Below are positions 8,218-16,049 of a stretch of DNA of 64,000 nucleotides, piece by piece. Position 1 is the stretch's first letter. Each line of letters begins with the position of its first letter. The stretch spans positions 1,116,001 to 1,180,000 of the forward strand of contig NZ_CP015378.1 in the NCBI RefSeq assembly GCF_001629705.1, given 5' to 3'. The stretch is from Fictibacillus phosphorivorans. Lineage in GTDB: Bacteria; Bacillota; Bacilli; Bacillales; Fictibacillaceae. The position numbers and the translations under genes were made by a program. The notes below the pieces were generated by a model. That model saw only the letters and a program-made list of their open reading frames with translations. It had not been told where the DNA came from and searched no databases.

Positions 8218-8967
8218 ATGATGACCAAGATTGTGCTTAGTTTCATATTCGCGATCGGATTCGCTATTGTTCATTTATGTTCAAAGTACTTGAGTTATAT
8301 AAATAAATCTCTTCAAAGTAAGTTTTTATCGTTTGCAGGAGGAGTAGCTGTTTCTTATGTTTTCCTTCATCTTCTACCCGATTTGAGTCACTACCAACAA
8401 AAGGTAGGGAAAAGGCTTAATCATGGAATTGGTCACTATTTGGAAGACCATATCTACTTAATTGCGGTGCTCGGTCTTGCCCTTTTTTATGGACTGGAGC
8501 GCTTAGTCAAGAATTCTAAAAAGAAACAAGGCGCACAGTCAAACTCTGAAGAAGTAGCTGTTTCTTCTGGTGTTTTCTGGGTACATATGGCATCATTCTT
8601 TCTTTACAATGCCGTTATTGGTTATTTACTCATAAGAGAAGAGTACGAGACGAAATGGGGGATGCTTTTCTTCTTTATGGCATTGAGCATTCACTTTGTC
8701 GCTAATGATTACGGCCTGAGAAAGGATCACAAACAAAAGTATGACAAGTATGGAAGAGTGTGGCTTACAGTTGCGATTTTAATCGGTTGGGGTATAGGGG
8801 CGATAACCGTAGTTCATGAACTGATCGTATCTATACTAGTTGCACTGTTAGCAGGAGGTATCATATTAAACGTTCTAAAAGAAGAACTGCCAGACGATCA
8901 GGAAAGCAGTTTTATAGCTTTTATAACAGGATTAGCTGGTTTTTCGGTACTCATGATGTTGGTATAA
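8218..8967 (+). CDS. ZIP-like integral membrane protein
   Basis: 249-residue membrane protein with about eight hydrophobic helices. The pair of motifs SFAGGVAVSYVFLHLLPDL (early) and LAGGIILNVLKEELPDD (late) matches ZIP-family permeases, in which such helices hold the metal-binding His/Glu residues. A His-rich stretch (HYQQKVGKRLNHGIGHYLEDH) lies between helices 2 and 3. The ATG at 8218 follows GAGAGGAG; an upstream in-frame extension to 8149 lacks a ribosome binding site. Divalent-metal transport is a reasonable guess, but divergence from canonical ZIPs leaves it unproven. Confidence 0.7.
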   Translation: MMTKIVLSFIFAIGFAIVHLCSKYLSYINKSLQSKFLSFAGGVAVSYVFLHLLPDLSHYQQKVGKRLNHGIGHYLEDHIYLIAVLGLALFYGLERLVKNSKKKQGAQSNSEEVAVSSGVFWVHMASFFLYNAVIGYLLIREEYETKWGMLFFFMALSIHFVANDYGLRKDHKQKYDKYGRVWLTVAILIGWGIGAITVVHELIVSILVALLAGGIILNVLKEELPDDQESSFIAFITGLAGFSVLMMLV

Positions 8968-8972
8968 AATCA

Positions 8973-9386
8973 TTAATCGTTCATTTTTTGGAAGAGTTCG
9001 TTTAGAGTTGTAAATAGTAGCTTTTCTTTTGATGTTAATGGTGACAGCGATGTGGAAATGATCTCGTTTTTCTTGATCAACAACCTATTGATTTCCTGTG
9101 AACCCGTCTCTGTTAAGGATACATATACTTTTCTTCGATCGGATTCTGTATATTGGCGGTTTACCATTTCTTTTTTTGCAAGCCGATCAATTATGATAGA
9201 AGTTGAAGCTGGGGTAGTGTCTATTCTTTCAGCGAGTTCGGTAACGGTTTGTGTATGGTTTTCAAGCAGATAGATCATGGTCTCGATTTGAAGGTAGTTT
9301 AGTTTTTCATCATGAAGAAATGACTCTTTAAAGTTTTTTACATATTTGATCAGTTCATCTATCTCATAGTTGTCGTTTTTAGTCAT
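8973..9386 (-). CDS. MarR-family transcriptional regulator
   Basis: 137-residue MarR regulator. The winged helix-turn-helix is about residues 40-100, with TVTELAERIDTTPASTSIIIDRL as recognition region and RRKVYVSLTETG as wing. The start is taken at ATG 9386, ten bases after AGGAG; in-frame ATGs at 9392 and 9395 are too close to it. It lies downstream of a 14-TM drug-efflux gene on the same strand, the usual partner of MarR repressors. Its own leader contains a promoter-like sequence and a terminator hairpin just before the ribosome binding site. Confidence 0.88.
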   Translation of the reverse strand: MTKNDNYEIDELIKYVKNFKESFLHDEKLNYLQIETMIYLLENHTQTVTELAERIDTTPASTSIIIDRLAKKEMVNRQYTESDRRKVYVSLTETGSQEINRLLIKKNEIISTSLSPLTSKEKLLFTTLNELFQKMND

Positions 9387-9417
9387 TATCATCATTCTCC
9401 TAAGTATTAAAGTAAGT

Positions 9418-9453
9418 AAAAGAAAAGACGACACTTCTTATTAAGTGCCGTCT
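9418..9453 (-). terminator. Terminator of the efflux gene / possible attenuator of marR-type gene
   Basis: On the minus strand GACGGCACTT and AAGTGTCGTC (one mismatch) pair around a 6-base loop and are followed by TTTTCTTTT. Only about 20 bp separate the T-run from the regulator's ribosome binding site, so there is no room for a promoter in between. Confidence 0.75.
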
Positions 9454-9508
9454 CATTAAAATGGGTTTGATATCTATATCATTCTTCACATTGTTTACTC
9501 TTGTGCCT

Positions 9509-9537
9509 ACTGTAACATAGGTGCATAGGTTGTTCAA
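9509..9537 (-). promoter_or_regulatory. Putative promoter upstream of the marR-type gene
   Basis: Minus strand: TTGAAC (9532-9537), 17 bp, TACAGT (9509-9514) preceded by TG as an extended -10. The spacer contains a direct repeat ACCTATG/ACCTATG. A transcript starting here would traverse the hairpin at 9418-9453 before the regulator gene. Confidence 0.5.
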
Positions 9538-9574
9538 TTGGAATAAATGGATATTCACTCTGAAAAGGTGGTAA

Positions 9575-11038
9575 CTACCCAACATTAGAAGATTTAGTTT
9601 CTCCATTCTTGTATTTTAAAAGAAGAAAGGAAACGCCAATCCCAAATAAGGTTAATAGGAGAGTTACTCCATAAATCGCATGAACCCCAGAAGCGATTAT
9701 TTCTTGAAGTTGACCTAATTGGCTACTTGGAAGTTCACCACCATGTTCAAAAGAAGCATTGAGGTCAAGATTCTGTCCTGCTTTTTCAGCTTTAGAAATC
9801 GTGATTAGGTTAAAAATTGTACCGAACACAGCTGATCCGAGTGTTTGGCTGAATGTGTTGGTAAACGTATTAGATGCCACTGCTACCCCGCGTTTGTTCG
9901 AGGGTACAGAAGCTTGGATAATAAGCATGTAAATAGGTGTGATAAGCCCCATCCCAAGTCCTAAAATACCCGATGCCACATAGATTAAGTAGGTTGGAGA
10001 ATGAGCGTCTAACAGATAGAAAAGCAGTGAGGCCGCACTTACGACGCTAATCCCAAGAGTAATAATCCAATTGTCCTTTAACCGTCCGACTAAGTTCCCC
10101 GCAACGAGTGAACCTAGTGTCCACATGACTGGAAGTGGCATGAGAACAAAACCAGCTTGTGTAGCCGTTTTCCCCATCACACCTTGACTCCAGATTGGTA
10201 GATAGATCGTGATACAGATGACAACAGCACCAGAGATCAATGTGAGTGAGTTGACGATCAGCACGCTTTTATTAGTGAAAAGGTTAAGAGGGATGAGTGG
10301 TTCAGGTGATCTTTTTTCAATATAAACAAACAGTCCATAAAGCAGGATCGCCGTTGCAAATAGCCCAATAATGATAGGATTACTCCAATCCTGTGTTTGA
10401 CTTCCTGTTAACAGGGCATAAAGAAAAGCGATCGTACCAAGAGAAAACGTAACAGCTCCCCAATAATCGATATAAGGCTTTCCTTTTGTAAGGTTTTCTT
10501 TGTAGTTCGCTGCGAGCATAAAGAAAGCAAGAAGTCCGAACGGAATATTTAAGAAAAATATATATCGCCAGGACAGCGTATCAACAAGAAAACCGCCTGC
10601 TAGAGGTCCTAAAACACCAGCTACTCCCCAAACGGCCGAGATCCAGCCTTGTGCTTTCGCTCTTTCTTTTGCTTCAGCATACAGGTCTCCGATGATTGTC
10701 ATCGTGATCGGCATAACTGCACCAGCCCCAAGTCCTTGAATCGCGCGATAGAAAATAAGTTGTTCCATGGTCATAGCAATTCCACAAAGAGCAGATCCAA
10801 TTAAAAAAAGAACGATCCCCGCAAGAATTACCTTTTTTCGGCCAAATAAATCAGCCAGCTTTCCGTAGATTGGTGTCGAAACCGCTGTTGCAAGCATATA
10901 CACCGCGTATACCCAACTTACAAGTTCAATGCCAGAAAGATCACTTGTAATACGTGGAATGGCAGTGCTCACAATCGTACCTTCCATTGCAGCCAGAACA
11001 GTAACAAGCAATAAAGCGGTCATAATTTGTTTTCTCAT
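9575..11038 (-). CDS. EmrB/QacA-family (DHA2) multidrug efflux MFS transporter
   Basis: 487-residue permease with 14 predicted helices, typical of DHA2 drug/H+ antiporters. Motif A is LADLFGRKKVILAG; motif C-like GVLGPLAGGFLVDTLSWRYIFFLNIPFG is clear. ATG 11038 is chosen over the upstream ATG 11056 because AAGGAGG stands six bases before it. The marR-type gene is downstream on the same strand. The class exports lipophilic drugs and dyes, but the substrate here cannot be inferred. Confidence 0.92.
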   Translation of the reverse strand: MRKQIMTALLLVTVLAAMEGTIVSTAIPRITSDLSGIELVSWVYAVYMLATAVSTPIYGKLADLFGRKKVILAGIVLFLIGSALCGIAMTMEQLIFYRAIQGLGAGAVMPITMTIIGDLYAEAKERAKAQGWISAVWGVAGVLGPLAGGFLVDTLSWRYIFFLNIPFGLLAFFMLAANYKENLTKGKPYIDYWGAVTFSLGTIAFLYALLTGSQTQDWSNPIIIGLFATAILLYGLFVYIEKRSPEPLIPLNLFTNKSVLIVNSLTLISGAVVICITIYLPIWSQGVMGKTATQAGFVLMPLPVMWTLGSLVAGNLVGRLKDNWIITLGISVVSAASLLFYLLDAHSPTYLIYVASGILGLGMGLITPIYMLIIQASVPSNKRGVAVASNTFTNTFSQTLGSAVFGTIFNLITISKAEKAGQNLDLNASFEHGGELPSSQLGQLQEIIASGVHAIYGVTLLLTLFGIGVSFLLLKYKNGETKSSNVG

Positions 11039-11204
11039 ATCTGTCCTCCTTGGCATTAAAAGAATGCTAAATCATAAGTAGTTCACTTCGTTAAATGAAT
11101 AATAAAAAAAGAGGTCAACCAAGAAAATAGTTTATCACTTCATTGGAGGATTAGCTATCTTGAGGTATTGCTGGAAGGGGGAAGGAGTAGACGTGAAGCT
11201 GAAT

Positions 11205-11345
11205 CGGACAGATTATGTACTAGATTGGACAGATTCCGCTTTAGATCGGACAGATTATCTCACACTTTGGACAGATTATCCTCTAGAACGGACAGATTAT
11301 CGTCTAGATTGGACAGATTACGATTATAATCGGATAAATTATGAC
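11205..11345. repeat. Intergenic 21-bp-period array, core CGGACAGATTAT (7 units)
   Basis: GGACAGATT recurs at 11206, 11227, 11248, 11269, 11290, 11311 and, as GGATAAATT, at 11332. All seven are exactly 21 bp apart. The second half of each unit is variable but often contains CTAGAT or TTAGAT. In one plus-strand frame the array reads as TDYxLDR/W heptads; that frame has a GTG (about 11192) behind AAGGAG, so a 50-residue repetitive peptide is conceivable. I treat it as a DNA/RNA-level repeat. The rest of the 11039-11397 gap shows nothing further. Confidence 0.9.
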
Positions 11346-11397
11346 TGAAGAGGTAAACGGCTGATCGAGTTTGTTATACTTTTACTAGGTGATATTA

Positions 11398-12123
11398 ATG
11401 TTTTTAAAAAGAATTAAGCTTTTGCATGATGATATTCATTCATTTAAAGAGTATCCGTTCTCTATTCCTGTAATCAGCAATCTTGATGAGATACATCTGA
11501 AAAAGAACGTAACTTTTTTTGTAGGAGAGAACGGAACAGGGAAATCGACGCTTTTAGAAGCGATCGCGGACAAGTGCGACTTTCATACAGCTGGCGGTAG
11601 TCGAAACAATATGTACGATGTGTATGCTTCAGGTTCTGAGCTGGGGAATTATGTTCGGCTTTCGTGGTTGCCGAAAGTATCGAACGGGTTCTTTTTACGT
11701 GCTGAATCGTTCTACAGCTTTGCTACTCATCTTGAAGAAGTGGACGATACAGGATTCCGAGACTACGGAGGCCGGTCTCTTCACAAACAATCTCATGGTG
11801 AATCCTTTCTGTCATTGTTTTTGAATCGCTTTAAAGGGAAAGCGATCTATTTACTAGACGAACCTGAGGCAGCACTTTCTCCTTCAAGACAGCTCACTTT
11901 TTTGAAGATTATGCATGATCTAACCACACAAGGCGATACGCAGTTTATCATTGCTACTCATTCTCCCATCTTATTAGGTTATCCGAACGCTGACATCCTA
12001 AGTTTTGATGACGAAAAGATTTCTTCCATAGACTATGAATCTACAGACCATTTCCAAGTCACCAAGTACTTTTTAAATAATAGAGAGAAGTTGATCAAAG
12101 AGCTTCTTAAAGGCGATGAGTAA
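11398..12123 (+). CDS. AAA/ABC-type ATPase (COG3910-like)
   Basis: 241-residue stand-alone P-loop ATPase. Walker A is GENGTGKST; an ABC-signature-like QSHGESFLSLF precedes Walker B with catalytic Glu in IYLLDEPEAALSP, and the H-loop is ATHSP. The layout matches the small predicted ATPases of the SbcC/RecF-like group (COG3910), not an ABC exporter subunit, because no membrane partner is nearby. ATG 11398 is preferred to GTG 11389 because of AGGTG six bases upstream. Function unknown. Confidence 0.85.
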   Translation: MFLKRIKLLHDDIHSFKEYPFSIPVISNLDEIHLKKNVTFFVGENGTGKSTLLEAIADKCDFHTAGGSRNNMYDVYASGSELGNYVRLSWLPKVSNGFFLRAESFYSFATHLEEVDDTGFRDYGGRSLHKQSHGESFLSLFLNRFKGKAIYLLDEPEAALSPSRQLTFLKIMHDLTTQGDTQFIIATHSPILLGYPNADILSFDDEKISSIDYESTDHFQVTKYFLNNREKLIKELLKGDE

Positions 12124-12125
12124 AT

Positions 12126-12165
12126 GTTGAAAGGAGAACTAGCATTTATGTATCTAGTTCTCTAT
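12126..12165. terminator. Bidirectional terminator between convergent genes
   Basis: GAGAACTAG (12132-12140) and CTAGTTCTC pair around a short loop. It overlaps the 3' end of the minus-strand acetyltransferase gene. Confidence 0.7.
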
Positions 12166-12808
12166 TTGTCGTTAAGTCGAATGGATCATAGATCATTACA
12201 AAAGTAGAGAAGGGGATTTCATCACTCGTAATCTCTTCAACGAGTGAAAAACCTAAGTGCGTATAGATTCTCACGTTTTGAATCGTTTCTGTTTGCAGCA
12301 AACAAAAAGTTCTTTTCTGGTTGGTTTCTGCAACAGCTGCCCTCATCATAGTAGTCATGTGACCTTGATGTCGGTGGGTTGGATCTACGCATACGGAATC
12401 AACCAACAGAAAGTGTTCATAGTTACTCTTATAATAGTAAAGTTTGCTGTTGGATGATTGTAAAAGACTCGCTTTTCTGAGGAAATCGATTAAAGGTAAT
12501 TGTATGAGAACACCGGGTAGGCGAAAGGTGCATGAAAGAGCAGCAAGTATTAATTTTCCTATCTTTGTTTTCTCTCCGTGCTGAGATACACAAAAGAGTC
12601 CCTCTACATGATCAGACGTTACATACAATGAGCCGTTAGATTGCAGAATTCGAAGGACCATAGGGAAGACAGAACGTAAAATTTTTCTTCTTTTCTTCGG
12701 GATAGGAAAAAAATACACAAACATCGGATTATCAATAAACGACTCCGTTAGAACTTCAGTTGCTTTTTTGAGGTGTTTTTTTTGTAGTTTTTTTAAGTGG
12801 TCATACAT
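12146..12808 (-). CDS. GNAT-family N-acetyltransferase
   Basis: 220-residue acetyltransferase. The acetyl-CoA loop is VDPTHRHQGHMTTMM (Q/R-x-x-G-x-G/A type), followed by NVRIYTHLGFSLVEE, the motif B Tyr region. The N-terminal half (SFIDNPMFVYFFPIPKKR) matches GNATs that begin with a variable helical cap. ATG follows GGAGGGAG by eight bases. Substrate unknown. Confidence 0.85.
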   Translation of the reverse strand: MYDHLKKLQKKHLKKATEVLTESFIDNPMFVYFFPIPKKRRKILRSVFPMVLRILQSNGSLYVTSDHVEGLFCVSQHGEKTKIGKLILAALSCTFRLPGVLIQLPLIDFLRKASLLQSSNSKLYYYKSNYEHFLLVDSVCVDPTHRHQGHMTTMMRAAVAETNQKRTFCLLQTETIQNVRIYTHLGFSLVEEITSDEIPFSTFVMIYDPFDLTTNRELDT

Positions 12809-12943
12809 GAAGTAAACTCCCTCCGATGATGAAGCCCATTGATATGTCCCCTAGTCAAGCATCACTCAAATAAATATCATTTACTGTGAAAAAACCAACT
12901 TCTATGTTAAGTTATGTGAATATTCTAAAAAGGTGGTTGAAAG

Positions 12944-13279
12944 ATGATTAATTATGATGGAAAAGTATTTGTTTCTGTTCAAAACTCTTCAAACGGTGAA
13001 GTATCCTCACAAACAACCTTTCACTACAAACAAGAGGGAAACATCGTGACAGCTTCCTACGAGGGTGGAGAAATCTTAAAAGGCACGTTAATCGGAATAG
13101 CTAATGAAGATGGGAGCTTGAACTTCAGATACAATCATGTGAACACGTCTGATGAAATAAAAGGTGGGGCATGTGTTTCTCAACCTGAGATCTTAAGTGA
13201 TGGAAGGATTAGATTGTATGAAAAATGGAGATGGGCTGAGGGGAGCTCTGGTGAATCCACAATTGAAGAAGTAAGATAA
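12944..13279 (+). CDS. Small conserved protein, often annotated 'n-acetylglutamate synthase'
   Basis: 111-residue cytoplasmic protein, apparently all-beta: alternating short strands such as [20 protein letters not shown] and [13 protein letters not shown]. Similar Bacillus proteins carry the name N-acetylglutamate synthase, but there is no GNAT acetyl-CoA motif here, so that function is not supported. It may be a small lipocalin/avidin-like barrel. Monocistronic; AGGTGG ribosome binding site. Confidence 0.75.
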   Translation: MINYDGKVFVSVQNSSNGEVSSQTTFHYKQEGNIVTASYEGGEILKGTLIGIANEDGSLNFRYNHVNTSDEIKGGACVSQPEILSDGRIRLYEKWRWAEGSSGESTIEEVR

Positions 13280-13468
13280 CTACCTGTTATATGTTCATCC
13301 TGTTATAATGGGATTTTTTAAGTATTTTTACATTCTAACAGCGCAACAAAACTCGAAAATAATAAATAAATGTTGAAAAAAGTGATCCGAACTGAAAAAC
13401 CTCCCGTTATCTAGATAAGAAAGTTAGCTAACTTCAAAAATTTCTAGAGACAAGGGAGAGAACTTATA

Positions 13469-14806
13469 ATGAACTTGAAAAAATTAATCGTACCCGCATT
13501 AAGCGTATCCTTACTAATTCCTACTGCTGGAAATGTACAAGCAGCTGAGAAACCAACGGTGAACACTCCAGCTTCTCAGTTAAGAGCTGACTTGGATTAT
13601 CTATTATCTGAACACTTTGTCTTAGCCGTTACAGCTATGACCAAATCATACGATGGAGCTAAAGATGCTGAGGCAGCAAACAAAGCTCTAGATCAGAACG
13701 CTCTAGATATGACACCTGCAATTGCATCTGTATATGGTGAAGAAGGAGCAGCTGAATTCGAAAGAATCTTTAGAGAACATAACAACTACACAGATGATCT
13801 TGTAAATGCAGCGAAAGATAAAGATAAAAATGCTCGAGCAGATGCTGAAAAAGAAGTAGCGGAATTCGTTGAGGAGTTCTCCACTTTCTTAAGTACAGCA
13901 ACAGAAGGTAAACTTCCAAAAGAAGCTGCCACAGAAGCAGTAAAAGTGCACGAAGCTCAAGTGTTAGAAGTTTTTGATAATTACGTGGAAGGCGATTATA
14001 AAGAAGCAAACGAAACATTCCGTGAAGGATATAAACACATGTATGTAATCAGTGATGCTTTATCAGGAGCTATTACTACACAGATGCCTGAAAAATTTGA
14101 GAATACGAAATCCGATACTCCTGCAGCAGATCTTCGTTCGGCATTAAACAGCTTAGCTGCAGAACACTTTGCGCTAGCAGCTACAGGTATGCAAAAAGGA
14201 TTTGATCAGAAAGAAGACTATGATTTTGTAAGCTGGGCTGAAGATGCTCATACAGCTGATTTCAAAGCAGCTATCGCTTCTATCTATGGTGAAGAAGGAG
14301 CAGCTCAGTTTGAAAAGGTATGGCAAGGAAACCATATTAATGCACAATCCGAAATCGTTGCAGCAACACTAGAAGGTGACGAAGCAAAAGCAAAAGAAGC
14401 AAAAGCAAAACTTGATCAGTTTGCGATGGATTTTGGTGCATTCTTAGGAGCGGCAACGGCTGAAAACTTGCCAGCTGCTGATGCTGAAAAAGCAATTAAA
14501 GCCCATGAAGACTTAGTGAGACAAACATTTGATCAATACGTTGCAGGAGATTATGATGCATCATACGCATCATTCCGTGAAGGGTACAAATATATGTTTG
14601 GTGTAGGTCAAGCGTTGGGTGGCGCGATTGTAACTCAAATGCCAGATAAGTTTGCAGGAAGTGAAATGCCATCAGATATGCCGAAAACAGGATTCGGTGG
14701 TGCAAGTGATTCAACATCCACTTCTGCGATTGCTCTAACTGGTCTAGGATCACTATTAGCAATCTCAGCACTGTTCTTATTCAGAAGAAAATCTATGAAC
14801 CAATAA
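13469..14806 (+). CDS. Sortase-anchored surface protein with duplicated helical domain
   Basis: 445-residue exported protein. A signal peptide (1-25, cut after VQAA) is followed by two tandem copies of a roughly 180-residue helical domain (about 34-210 and 214-395). Each copy has LRADLDYLLSEHFVLAV/LRSALNSLAAEHFALAA, AIAS(V/I)YGEEGAA and FREGYK(H/Y)M(Y/F). The C-terminal sorting signal is MPKTG (404-408), a hydrophobic helix and the basic tail FRRKSMNQ. Conserved His residues (EHF, a second His in EHNN/GNHI, and VHE/AHE) at matching positions in both repeats suggest a metal- or haem-binding four-helix bundle; this is inference. The next gene is a sortase, its probable anchoring enzyme. Confidence 0.85.
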   Translation: MNLKKLIVPALSVSLLIPTAGNVQAAEKPTVNTPASQLRADLDYLLSEHFVLAVTAMTKSYDGAKDAEAANKALDQNALDMTPAIASVYGEEGAAEFERIFREHNNYTDDLVNAAKDKDKNARADAEKEVAEFVEEFSTFLSTATEGKLPKEAATEAVKVHEAQVLEVFDNYVEGDYKEANETFREGYKHMYVISDALSGAITTQMPEKFENTKSDTPAADLRSALNSLAAEHFALAATGMQKGFDQKEDYDFVSWAEDAHTADFKAAIASIYGEEGAAQFEKVWQGNHINAQSEIVAATLEGDEAKAKEAKAKLDQFAMDFGAFLGAATAENLPAADAEKAIKAHEDLVRQTFDQYVAGDYDASYASFREGYKYMFGVGQALGGAIVTQMPDKFAGSEMPSDMPKTGFGGASDSTSTSAIALTGLGSLLAISALFLFRRKSMNQ

Positions 14807-14817
14807 TAAAACCACAT

Positions 14818-14850
14818 AAGAAGAGGGGGGAAACCTCTCTTCTTTTTTTA
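14818..14850 (+). terminator. Intrinsic terminator, probably partial
   Basis: AGAAGAGG and CCTCTCTTCT pair around a G-rich loop, followed by seven T. It lies between the surface-protein gene and the sortase gene only 22 bp upstream of the latter's ATG, so it likely lowers rather than abolishes sortase expression. Confidence 0.8.
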
Positions 14851-14871
14851 TAAAAGAGGTGCATTGTTCAC

Positions 14872-15852
14872 ATGAAAAAAATTATCTTTCTCTCCATCTG
14901 CAGTCTGATTTGTTTTGTCCTGGCAGCTTACAATTATGGAATCTTTCCATCTCAAGCATCTCCATTACAAAAAGAATCCCAAACCGGAGAGCTTAAAAAA
15001 TCCATATTGGATGATACAACACAAGCATCTGAGGATAATAAGAGCCCTTTAACAAAAGAGTTCACTCTTTTGAAGTCCGAAGTAAAAAAGCTGACTGAAG
15101 CTCAAGCAAAAGAATCTGCGGAAAAGAAAGGTATCATCCCAGTCCAAATTGAGATTCCATCAATCGATGTGAAGGCACCAATCGAACAGGTAGGAATTTT
15201 AGAAAACGGACAAATGGGTGTACCAGAAGATATCAATAGCGTTGGTTGGTTCGAACCGGGCGCAAAACCTGGTGGCAGGGGAAGCTCAGTTTTGGCAGGA
15301 CATGTTGATAGCAAAACGGGGCCGGCTATTTTCTTTAATCTTAAGAATCTAAAGCAGGGTGATGAAATCATAGTAACGGATAAAAATGGGGCAGCACTTA
15401 CTTTTGTGGTTAAAAAACAAAAAAGCTATCAAAGAAACTCAGCTCCAATTAATGAGATCTTCCAAACTTCTAGTGGTCAAAACTTAAATCTGATTACTTG
15501 CTCAGGTGTTTTTGATCGAAAAGAAGGAACACACGAAGAAAGACTTGTTGTATTTGCTGAGTTACAGCAAGAAAAAGTTAAAGAACCAGTTACACCTCCT
15601 GAAGCTCCAGACAATGTGGAAGTGAACGGAAGCTTTGTGACTTGGCACGCGGTTCGTAAGGATAATATTGTTGGTTACAGAATTTATAGAAGTGAAAAGA
15701 AAGACGGAAAATACGAACAAGTCGGAAGTATTTCTGCTCACGAAAGAAAGAATTATACAGATCAAAATGCAGAAGAATACTTTTACTATGTAACATCGAT
15801 TGATACTTTAGGAACAGAATCAAAACCTTCCAATATCTCTAAGGTTAAATAA
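14872..15852 (+). CDS. Class F-type sortase with C-terminal fibronectin type III domain
   Basis: 326-residue membrane-anchored transpeptidase. The N-terminal anchor is residues 4-22, then a linker and the sortase barrel (about 88-232) with His144 in LAGHVDSKTGPAIFF, Cys210 in LITCSGVFD and Arg224 in HEERLVVFAE. The LAGHVDS and (L/V)xTCxGxFD signatures are those of class F sortases. A Pro-rich linker leads to a C-terminal Fn3 domain (about 242-326: APDNVEVNG, GYRIYRSEKKDGKYEQVG, YYVTSIDTLGTESKPSN). An Fn3 module on a sortase is unusual. It sits directly behind a gene with an MPKTG sorting signal. Confidence 0.88.
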   Translation: MKKIIFLSICSLICFVLAAYNYGIFPSQASPLQKESQTGELKKSILDDTTQASEDNKSPLTKEFTLLKSEVKKLTEAQAKESAEKKGIIPVQIEIPSIDVKAPIEQVGILENGQMGVPEDINSVGWFEPGAKPGGRGSSVLAGHVDSKTGPAIFFNLKNLKQGDEIIVTDKNGAALTFVVKKQKSYQRNSAPINEIFQTSSGQNLNLITCSGVFDRKEGTHEERLVVFAELQQEKVKEPVTPPEAPDNVEVNGSFVTWHAVRKDNIVGYRIYRSEKKDGKYEQVGSISAHERKNYTDQNAEEYFYYVTSIDTLGTESKPSNISKVK

Positions 15853-15868
15853 ATCTATTAAACTTTTG

Positions 15869-15897
15869 GCACTGCAGCATTTTGCAGTGCTTTTTTG
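15869..15897 (+). terminator. Intrinsic terminator
   Basis: GCACTGCA and TGCAGTGC pair around a 5-base loop, followed by six T. It separates the sortase gene from the metallophore operon. Confidence 0.9.
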
Positions 15898-15965
15898 TGT
15901 TTCACTCTTTTGTGATATAGAAAAAATTATAAGGATATCCAATATGGGGCTTTATTTATTATATA

Positions 15966-15995
15966 TTGACTCATTTTATAGAGTGATGATAGTAT
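15966..15995 (+). promoter_or_regulatory. Sigma-A type promoter of the metallophore operon
   Basis: TTGACT (15966-15971), an 18-bp spacer and TAGTAT (15990-15995), the latter preceded by TG as an extended -10. The predicted start, near 16002, lies next to the Zur box. Confidence 0.65.
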
Positions 15996-16004
15996 ATAAA
16001 AATC

Positions 16005-16025
16005 AAATCGTAATAATTACGATTT
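16005..16025 (+). promoter_or_regulatory. Zur box (zinc-responsive operator)
   Basis: A perfect 21-bp palindrome with core TCGTAAT-A-ATTACGA (16008-16022), flanked by AAA and TTT. This is the 7-1-7 consensus described for Bacillus subtilis Zur. It overlaps the predicted transcription start, so Zn-loaded Zur should block the operon and zinc starvation should open it. Fur and PerR boxes of the same layout lack the CG positions seen here. Confidence 0.9.
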
Positions 16026-16049
16026 ACAAAATTTTATATGGAGGTACGA

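Noticed and set aside
11160..11348. Open frame over the 21-bp array as a 62-residue protein
   Set aside because: The translation is a pure heptad echo of the DNA repeat with no family resemblance. A 21-bp period keeps any frame open, so openness is not evidence of coding. The GTG with ribosome binding site is noted in the repeat entry.
12944..13279. N-acetylglutamate synthase
   Set aside because: The common label for this small protein is not supported: no GNAT acetyl-CoA loop and far too short for an amino-acid-kinase-type enzyme.
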